NCBI GenBank assembly: GCA_903821465.1
Contig: CAIJLK010000102.1
Location: 1 to 39,751, forward strand
Length of the DNA: 39,751 nt
Source: an uncultured Bacteroidota bacterium
GTDB taxonomy: Bacteria > Bacteroidota > Bacteroidia > Chitinophagales > Chitinophagaceae
Direction: 5' to 3'
Both the position numbers and the translations under genes were made by a program. Shown here one piece after another: positions 9,056 through 18,400 of the stretch; within the stretch, counting starts at the first letter, position 1, and the number at the start of each line of letters is the position of its first letter. The notes under the pieces were generated by a model that saw only the letters and a list, made by a program, of their open reading frames with translations, was not told where the DNA came from and did not search any database.

Positions 9056-10993
9056 CTAATTGACTAGTTTCCAGATAATCCCATCTTTGTTTGTAGAAAA
9101 CTTATGAATGATATTTTTCTGAAACAAGTCAATTAGAATATTTTCAGCCTCAATTAAATTCAAATCAATTAAAAAAGAAAATTCCTTTGTTGTAAGTGTT
9201 GGATACTTTTTAAATAGATTATTGTAATTTTTTTTGATAAGATTTTTTTGAACTCCAGGTATCATTTCTAAAATGATGTTTTCGAACTTTTCATATTCCT
9301 GAAATCCTTTTAAAATTCTAGAGTTATCATATCTATCAGTAAATATAAATGTGGGCAAAACGTTTATGTCTAATTGCTTGGCTAGCTTTAGGTCTTCTTG
9401 AAATAGCTCTTGCGCTTTACCCTCTAGATCTCTCATTAAACGCGCTGCATCTAATCCTGATTCAAAAGCGGCATTATGTATTGGAATATTTCCAACAATA
9501 TTTTTATTCTCAAAAAATAATAACTCATTAATCCTTCTTAGAAAAATAATGGCTTTATCTATGTCCTGCATTTGTGCAGCTTTAAAAGCAATTGAGGGCG
9601 GAAAAGAAGATTCAGGCGGATCTGTATACCAAATATCTGGATAAATTGGCTGATCGTATTTTTCATTTGCCCTTTGCCAATATTCACCCGCATCTTCAGG
9701 TGTTTTAATTCCACCACTTTGAAAATTATCCCAAGACGGCAAAAGCCCACCCATACAATAATCTATTTCTACAAAGTCGCCATATTCGAGTTTTAGTTTT
9801 CGCAATTGCGGTTGTATCACCCAACAAGTTGAGCAAACAGGGTCTGTAAAATAGAGTAAATGAATCCGCTTGTATTTGGGTTTAATTTTGCTCTTGGCCT
9901 GGCGATGCGTGATCAGCGGAACTGTTAATTCATCCTCACTTATCTTTTGGGGATGCAAAAAATTTTGTGCCACTTCTCTTCCAAGAAGTGTATGCTCTTT
10001 TACATCTTCGGCTCGCTCTTTATAAAAATCTATAAATGCTTCCTCATAATTATTTGAACTGATAATTTTCTTAGCTAATATTTTTGCGTCGTTTAATGCA
10101 TTAGTAGTACCAGCGCTAGTAAAAGGCATAGCCAAATGCGCAGCATCACCAATAAGTACTACATTTTTTTTGTGAAAAGTTGGTAACAGATCAAAGTCGG
10201 TTGCATTCCAAACATAACTAGTACTAAAATCATTTAGCCCAATAATTTCATGCACTATCTCCGGAAAATCTTTTAAAAGATAAGTACAAAATTCTCGAAG
10301 TGTATCAGGATTTGAGTCTTTCAATTCTAGTAATTTCACATCAAATTGCATGAACCATACTAATTCTTCATGCGAAGTAGGTATGAATCCAAAGGAAAGC
10401 CCCTTTTCTTGACTCAGATATTTGGTGAAGACATTCGCATATTTAATAGCAATAGTTGGAATTTTCACTACTCCAATGATCTCCTTAACACTAACTTCTG
10501 AGAAGTTCACTTTTCCAAACAAATTAAATCTGACCTGTGAATTTGCGCCATCCGCTCCCACAAAAATATCGCCATATTCTATTTCTCCATTTTGAAATAC
10601 CGCAGCAATGGCTATTTCGTTTTCGTACATGAAATGAGAAAATGTTCTATTTGGCTTAATTAACGTTGCATCAATTTGATTACATAAAAACGCAATCAGG
10701 TCTCTCCTTTTGATACATTGCCAAGGCTCCAGTTTCAAATATTTTATTTCGGTCTCATCAGGTCTTTTTAAAATGAATGTATGGATCAATTCACCCGGAA
10801 TATTATCAATTTCTTTTTTATTTAAAAACATTTGCAAAACCGAAATGCCATCGGAATGCATTAAAAAAGCATTCCCACCCATGGGTACTACTGGTTCTCG
10901 CTCGTTAATAATTACTTGTACCCCACTCTTGTGTAGGATAATACCGAGTGCCATACCTCCAATTCCACCGCCTATAATTACTACTTTCTTCAA
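9056..10993 (-). CDS. FAD-dependent monooxygenase (TetX/PHBH-like class A) fused to a C-terminal DsbA/YjbH-like thioredoxin-fold domain
   Basis: N-terminal half: VVIIGGGIGGMALGIILHKSG, VGADGANSQVR, VVLIGDAAHLAMPFTSAGTTNALNDAKIL. C-terminal half: YFTDPVCSTCWVIQPQLRKL (CxxC encoded at 9824-9835) and cis-Pro-like DINVLPTFIFTD. One uninterrupted 645-codon ORF. Confidence 0.88.
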   Translation of the reverse strand: MKKVVIIGGGIGGMALGIILHKSGVQVIINEREPVVPMGGNAFLMHSDGISVLQMFLNKKEIDNIPGELIHTFILKRPDETEIKYLKLEPWQCIKRRDLIAFLCNQIDATLIKPNRTFSHFMYENEIAIAAVFQNGEIEYGDIFVGADGANSQVRFNLFGKVNFSEVSVKEIIGVVKIPTIAIKYANVFTKYLSQEKGLSFGFIPTSHEELVWFMQFDVKLLELKDSNPDTLREFCTYLLKDFPEIVHEIIGLNDFSTSYVWNATDFDLLPTFHKKNVVLIGDAAHLAMPFTSAGTTNALNDAKILAKKIISSNNYEEAFIDFYKERAEDVKEHTLLGREVAQNFLHPQKISEDELTVPLITHRQAKSKIKPKYKRIHLLYFTDPVCSTCWVIQPQLRKLKLEYGDFVEIDYCMGGLLPSWDNFQSGGIKTPEDAGEYWQRANEKYDQPIYPDIWYTDPPESSFPPSIAFKAAQMQDIDKAIIFLRRINELLFFENKNIVGNIPIHNAAFESGLDAARLMRDLEGKAQELFQEDLKLAKQLDINVLPTFIFTDRYDNSRILKGFQEYEKFENIILEMIPGVQKNLIKKNYNNLFKKYPTLTTKEFSFLIDLNLIEAENILIDLFQKNIIHKFSTNKDGIIWKLVN

Positions 10994-12162
10994 TTGGTAT
11001 CCATTATCTTTTTTATCCTTGCAAATGCATCATTGATAATATCCTCTGATGTTGCAAAACTAATTCTTATATAGCCTTCCGAGCCCTTACCAAACCATTT
11101 ACTCAAGCCTGGCACTACAGCAACTTTGGCTTCAACCAATAATTTTTGTTGAAATGCTTCACTTGAATATCCTGTTCCAACAATACTAGGAAATGCCAAA
11201 TAACATCCTTGCGGCTCAAAACAATTTACTCCTTCAATTGCATTTAAATGATCAACACAAATTCTTTTAACCTTCTCAAGATGTGTAATAAATGCAGTCA
11301 GCCAATAATCACATTCATTTAAAGCTGCCGTGGCCGCGACTTGTGCTAGCACATTACTCCCATGCACGGTTGAGGAATGAAGTGATGCTTTTAATAATAA
11401 ATCGTAATGCGCTTTGTTAGAAGCCATAATGAGTCCAATTCTCAAACCAGCTAATCCGTACGACTTACTAAATCCATGAACTGTTACTGTCTGATTCGCA
11501 ATTTCTTTATTAATTGAAGCGATACTGGTAAACAGATGAGGAGAAAAAACAATATCACTCCATATTTCATCCGACAAAATAATCAATCCATGTTTTACAG
11601 CCAGGTTTCCAATTCCTTCTAACTCCACTTTTGAAAAAACCTTACCACTAGGATTTAATGGGTTACAAAGACAAATCATTTTTGTTCTTGCAGTAATTAA
11701 ATCAGAGAGTTTTTCAATGTCGAGTATTTGATTGGGATCTATCCCTATTGCAAAAGGAATGGCTTTAGCCTGATTGCTTTCAATATTATATTTAAACAGA
11801 AAATCTACTGGATCAAAAATAATTGCCTCATCGCCTTCTTGTAAGAATGCCTTACAAACAGTTGCAATTGCAAAAGCTGCGCTGTCAACCGGAAAAATAT
11901 AATTTGCATCAGCAGCTATTCCCCTTTTCTTATAAAAATAGTTGGCTACACTTTCTTTAAAAAAAGAGTAACCCTCATCTGGGGAATAAGAAAAATATCG
12001 ATCTTTTGAAAATTTGCATATGGCTTCTGCAATTTCAGGTGCACAAGGAAAATCTGGATCAGCAGCAGTTAAAGGAATCACACCATCAGGAACAGATGCC
12101 CACCGCAGATTAAATGCACGAGTTTTAAGAAGGGGTAGATTAATTGAGCTATTAGAAAACAT
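10990..12162 (-). CDS. Class I/II pyridoxal-phosphate aminotransferase (PatB/MalY-like)
   Basis: Fold-type I PLP motifs: LCNPLNPSGKVFS, ILSDEIWSDIVF, HGFSKSYGLAGLRIG. 4-nt overlap with the downstream fusion gene. Confidence 0.88.
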   Translation of the reverse strand: MFSNSSINLPLLKTRAFNLRWASVPDGVIPLTAADPDFPCAPEIAEAICKFSKDRYFSYSPDEGYSFFKESVANYFYKKRGIAADANYIFPVDSAAFAIATVCKAFLQEGDEAIIFDPVDFLFKYNIESNQAKAIPFAIGIDPNQILDIEKLSDLITARTKMICLCNPLNPSGKVFSKVELEGIGNLAVKHGLIILSDEIWSDIVFSPHLFTSIASINKEIANQTVTVHGFSKSYGLAGLRIGLIMASNKAHYDLLLKASLHSSTVHGSNVLAQVAATAALNECDYWLTAFITHLEKVKRICVDHLNAIEGVNCFEPQGCYLAFPSIVGTGYSSEAFQQKLLVEAKVAVVPGLSKWFGKGSEGYIRISFATSEDIINDAFARIKKIMDTN

Positions 12163-12399
12163 TATCTGCAGTTTTGTTCCTATGGATACTTAGATACTTA
12201 GTGAAGTCCCATTCGTCTAATATGAATATATATGTTTTTAAAGAAGAATCTAATTAAACTCCAATTTTTCTCCATCCTGACCAGCTATGTTAAAATACTT
12301 GCACCCATTCGTCCATAAATTTAACTTTATAGGCATTGGTTCGATTGGCTGAAACCCAGCTCTAGATCGTGTTTGATAAGTGAAATCAATAGGGCCATC

Positions 12400-12460
12400 C
12401 ACTCTTCACTCTTCACTCTTCACTTTTATCTCTTATCTTTTATCTTTTATCTTTTATCTT
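12400..12460 (-). repeat. Heptad repeat locus A: (GATAAAA)n then (GTGAAGA)n, read in sprA sense
   Basis: Plus strand reads CACTCTTCACTCTTCACTCTTCACTTTTATCTCTTATCTTTTATCTTTTATCTTTTATCTTA. It abuts the sprA stop codon (12459-12461). Confidence 0.9.
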
Positions 12461-15400
12461 ATTGTAGTGAGATTCTAATATTAACCCCCGCCCTCGTTGT
12501 TGTCATCGGTGCAGAAGTAGAGATATACGGAATTACTTTACGCTGATCGAAGAAGAACTTGATATTGATTCTGTTATTGATCACATAGTCAACCGCAGGC
12601 TGAATAACAACTTCTTTTTGTCCCCCCGTTCCATAAGCATTACTCTGATCGAGGCGACTATTACTGGTTGCTACATCTCGTACGGATAAATCCAATTTCA
12701 AATTAAGATCATTACTTAACTTCTTACCACTCATGCCCGGTAGTTTAAATGGCAGGTTCACACCCTTCTTGCGCCATGCCCCACCAAATGTCCACTCAGT
12801 ACTCCGGCTTTCACTCAACTGATAATCGATCAAACTCATACTTAGCGTTCTGCTTTTCTTGTATTCGAATTTCAGACTGAGTTTTTTATTGGTGGTTACT
12901 TCAATTCCAAACAAAGGCACAAACTGTTCTTGCATGGTAATATTTGGAACCAGGAAATAAGGAATATAGTTGCCACTTACTGTATCAATAAACGAAGGTG
13001 CACCTAATCTAAACGGATCGCGATAAAGTAATGCACTGGTGTAGCTATTCATACTCAGTGTACCATTGTATCCATGCGTTAAAGTAATGGCACTGAAAAT
13101 AGAAGCCAGGGCTGGTATTTTAGTCAGCCCCGTATAAGTAGCTCTCCAGTTAGGTTTAGGCATAATACCGCTGAATGGATTAGAACGAATATTGGCATTT
13201 GATTGTTGGATCAATCCAATACTCTGCGGATCTTTTCCAGTATACGCTGCAAAGAATGCTGGCAGTATTACATCCTGAGAATATCGTCCATACCCTTTTG
13301 CATATCCATCGGCAGTAAATTTATCACTCGCAGGTAAATTCTGCCAATATGGATTCCCGTTCGCTACCCTACTAGAAATAATAATTCTATTCGCTTCAAA
13401 AGTTTTAAATGTTTCTGATACTTCATTCGGATTATGATTTCCAAATAAGGTATTGAAAGCAATATAAGAAACGCTGAATCCACCTGAGGCCAAAGGATTC
13501 AAATGTTCTGGCCTTCCAAAGCCCGAGGTATCCTTAAACAACTCTGTATACTCTTTCGTAAATGATTTGTCTAAATTAACATCAATTATTAATTCTCTAA
13601 TCGGCTCTATTTGTGCAGTGATACTGAAACGTTGTTCGAAATTCTGACGATATAAATAGTTGAATGTGCTATCTTTTGAAAGTAAGCCTTGACTATATTT
13701 TTTATTCAACCAACTAGTATCGGGCTGACGGCCAAAAACATAATCTAACCCTGGCTGCATACTATTCCAGTTCTGTCCTAACGCTCTACTACTATCCATA
13801 TAACCCGGCACACGACTTCTAAAATTAGCTGAATAATTTACTTGAACAGTCTTCACCATCGTTATCAACTTACCCAGACCTCTTTCGAATCCATTGAGTT
13901 CAATTTGCTGATTGGCTTTTGCCATTCTTTGTGCAGTGCGCTCATCTCTTTTTTGTTGCCTCCATTTCACTAAAGCCTCTTTGCGCAATTTACCAGTTAG
14001 GCCACGCAATGCTTCTTCTTTTGACGGCACCGCATATCCCAAACTATTTTGTTGCGAATTCTTTACGTCGGTGCCTTTTAGCATATCCTTCTTGCCCTTC
14101 GACTTTTTAGCATCGTTAGCATTTGTTGCCGGCTTAGGATTAGACATAGGAATATTATCTATGGCACGTAACCATTTTGACTTCGCATATAAATTGCCAA
14201 AACTAAATTGGGTATTAAAATTATTCTCCTGAGAGTTCTCAATGGCATTTCCCAAATTGATTGCCACACGACTTGCTCCAATCCAGTTATAAGAAGTTGC
14301 ATAACTATACCTGGCGCTGATCCAATCGGTAATAGGTAATTTAGCAAGCGGTATATCCCAATTCAGTGAAGCACGTTGTTGATACAAAGTATTTCTACCC
14401 CCACTAAAGAAATTCCCTCTTAAGCTATCTCTTTTTTCTTTTGAATCAATTCTTCCTGCAGGTTCATCAACACGTGCATTATTAGTGGCAGTAAAATTAA
14501 GATTCAATCTTCTTGCCAAATCCCATTGCATATTATAGAATCGATCGAAAGTAAAATACTTGTCATACGTTGTATCTACCCGCTCTACTTTATTATCATA
14601 AGTATTTACAATTCTCGGAACGTATTCACCAAATTGTCTGTTCACATCGGCTCTGAAACTCAGTAATGAAGGATGCAGATTAAAGTTGAAATCTCTTAGC
14701 CAAGAAAGCCAAGCGGTCTTAGACTTAATTAATTTTTTTAATGGTTCAACATATTTACTCTGGCCAATATAAGTATATCCCAAACCCCCACGATGTCGCG
14801 TGATCTTGTTTTCCATGATCACCGGACTCGTTTGTTCAGTTTGAGTATAGGAATAACTAAGATCAAAATTACTCAGCTTCAACAAACCCGTTTTAGTGCC
14901 AGTAGGTGCCACACGCACATTAGTAAAGTTGATGGTCTTAATGGTAGTCCGATCTGCTGCTGCATTTTTTATAGAGTCGCGCTTTGTAGGCATACTCAAC
15001 AACTTCTCAGCATAAAGTACGTCCTTATCAAAAGGGTCGTATTGCGGTGTGCGTAAAGTCTGACTAATACTGGCATACACCGGCATACTCAACTTCGCTT
15101 GCTTTGGCAATAACTTTCCTGCATTAATGCTGGCGGCTGCATCGAACTGTACTAAATTATCTCTCGCTCTTTCATTCACCCGTTGTTCAATGGTACCAAA
15201 ACCTTGGGTATGTGTATTGGCAGAAACAGAAACTGTTCCCAAATCTGCAAGGGTAAAATCAACCCTTCCTAATGCAGCCCATCCACCACGTTCATCAATT
15301 TCAGACAATCGTAATTCATTGACCCAAACTTCTGTATTTTGAATCGGCCCATCTGCTTTATAGGGGTTCTCAATTGCAATTAAAAATCCACGTACTTCGC

Positions 15401-18400
15401 CCAAGTTGGGATTACCCATGATGGAATAAGTCTTGTTTCCTAGAACTTCCCGATAAATATTATTCATCGGGAACCCAACCGTATTTCTTTTGAGTTTCAA
15501 ATCGATCAAATCACGAAGACTAAAGTCCAGATTGTTTTCCGCAGGCCAAATTGCTAACTCTTGCCCCTTGGCATAAGTACCAGGAGGCGTTATATTCAAT
15601 GGTATTTTAATTTCATAATAGTTGTTCAAGAAATCCTGACCAATTCTTATTACCGCATTGATTTCTCCATTCTTAATTGGTCTTTGACCAGTAACTGATT
15701 CGGCATGGATAAACATAGATAGTTTTCCAAACTGACGCATATCCAAATTCATGCTTTTAAAAATAGCACGTGCATCCCCAGAAAATAAATTGCGTGCCTG
15801 CAAACTAATACTCTGTTCGTTCTGTAAAAGATTCACCCCATTATTACTCAATTGCTGCACACGCTCAATGCCTGGAGGAATTAAATAATTCACGGGTTGT
15901 CTGCTACTATTCTCTTCTAAGTTTACTGACAAAGTATTGAATGTAGTTCCATTCGAATTATTAATGGGCGAGTAACTACCTGTAGTATCTAAATTATAAG
16001 TAAACTGACGCCATTGATTTCTAACTAAGTTCAAACTTGCAAAACGTAACACAACGGAATCATCAAAATCTGTCAAATACATTCTTGCAAAACGAATGGA
16101 TTTAAAATCAGGAATGCCTCCCACTCTGTTACTATAATCCTTAATCGGCACTCTGAATAAATACCAATCTTCCTGACGAACAATTCCATCAGCAGAATTT
16201 ACGGTCACACGTTTTTTATCCGTGATATATTTTGTTACCCCTACATCCATGCCTGGTTTCAGATCGATCTGGTATTCGTAGTAGGCTTCTGTTTCGTTTA
16301 AAGTATTATCTCTATTTAGATCTTCATTGTCTGGATATAATGTTGCAGCAGATGTAAACAATCCATTGGTAGTAGCAATAGGTGAATTGCCCTGCGGATT
16401 ATTGAAGTTTTTGTATCGGCCTAAGATACCAGTACCAGCAGCATCAAAGCTTGGATCGCGATACCATTTATAATCATCGTTTGAAGGATCACTCAATGTT
16501 TTCTGATAAATTGGTGAGCTAGTTCCAAAATTGTTAGCAATACGATTTAGGATATATCCTTTCTTTCTTACTTCACCATCATTATCCAATCCATCTAAAC
16601 CTACATCCTGAAATGGTCGATCAGCCGGATCATTACTAAATGCTTGTGTAATTTGAATCGGATTCACAGGTGTCTTACCCCAAGTATTGCTACTATCAAC
16701 TGCTGCATTAATATTCGGTGTGTTCATTCCATTCTCATAGAATCTTTTTCCATCTTTTAAAATGTCTTCACTCACATTACCGAAGTTCAAGAGCAATTTA
16801 CCACCTTTGCTAGTAGGAGTTTTGATAAATGGATTTTGCACCCAGAATTCAACAAACTCAACATTACCAGTTTCGAAATCGGTTTGGTCAATCGCTCGCA
16901 TTACGCCACCCCATCTACTTGCAGGATTTGATAATTTTCCGTTGGCATCAATAGCTGTTTTTCTTGTTTCGAAATTGTATGGGCCTTTCTCCATTGGATA
17001 AAAAGCTAAATCAAAAGTCGATGCCTGAACATCCGTGATATTGGTTGTACGTTGCGGAAATAATTCGTTTGTGTATACCTGTCTAACTCTCGGATCACTT
17101 AACTCTGCAAGGTTATGACGCATTGGGTTATTCGGACTATTCTTATCCTGCAAATTGGGTTCGATATTATACCATGCCAATTTTGCACGATTAAAATTAT
17201 AATCGATTGAATCGTTCAAGATTGCTTCAGGAAATTTTGGATTACCCTGCGGAGTAGAAGCAAGTGCCCATGCAACAAAGGGGAAACGTAAATCAATACT
17301 CGTTTTAGAAGACTCAAAATCATCGATATAAACTAATCCCTGATCGCCCTTTCCAATTTGCGGCGGATGTCCGGGTTGTAAATATGCAGCTTCACCATAG
17401 GCAGTTACAAATGATTTGGCTTTAGTTGAGTAGTTAGGTAAACGATTTAGGAATCTGGTTAAGCCAGGCAATTCAGATTTATAGCTAAAGTCTAAACCAT
17501 ACATGGTATTTCTAATCGGATCTTCTCCATATCCCATTTTGGTAAAAAATGGCCGCTCACTTAATCGCATAACTGAAGTACCAATAGCGAATTTTTTACT
17601 AGCGATATAATCTAAACGCAATGCGGCAAAGCCACGCTGCTGCATGCCGAATCCAGAATTGTTTTCAAATGCAACTTTTACCGGAACATTAGAACTGAGT
17701 ATCGCCTGATTTAAGATCTTAACTGTACCCAAATTATAATCAACCACATAATCAGAACCTTCACGAAGAATTTGTCCCCCCGCAGTTACTGATACAGAAC
17801 CGGGTGGCACATTAAATGTGTTCAACGAAATTTCAGAACCTCCCGTGCTCTTCACAGTTCCCTGCATCATAAAACGATTCAAATTCATATAAGTCTGCGC
17901 AATAGCTTTAATAGAATCGTATAGGGCATAAAAAATATACTTCTTCTTTGTAGCTGCAGGCATTCCTGCAAATGCCAATGCTTCTAAGTCTCTACCAAAA
18001 GGTTCGAGTACAGGAAATACAACCCTACCTAATTGTGGAAGAATGGTATATCCTTCCACATAGTCAAATACCCCATCTGGTTGCGGATCGTTTCTACTAT
18101 TTAATCGATCTAAGTTTAAGATTTTTAAGAGCGGCTGACCATTTACGGCAGGTGCTGTTTCGGGTAAATATCTTTTCAATCCACCACTCGGCTCTTCATA
18201 TAAAACGTTTAAATTAAAACCCTCACGCTGAATTCCTCCGAACATATCAAGCGAATAAACGTTCTTCATCATCAAGCCCCATAAAGGCAATTGAATTCTT
18301 TGTGAGGTAGCTTTCAATAATTTTAACATCAAAACTTTCTGTACACCTTTAGTTGAATCTAAAGCAACGTCCTGCGAAAATTCACCCACCTGAAAAACCT

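Noticed and set aside
12400-12460. CRISPR-like array
   Set aside because: Units are 7 bp with no spacers and no cas genes nearby. It is a simple heptad repeat.
13912-14232. Plus-strand ORFs of 106 and 63 aa inside sprA, and other small antisense ORFs at 14793, 15127, 16762, 17972 and 18577
   Set aside because: All lie fully within the conserved sprA reading frame on the opposite strand and show no recognisable domain.
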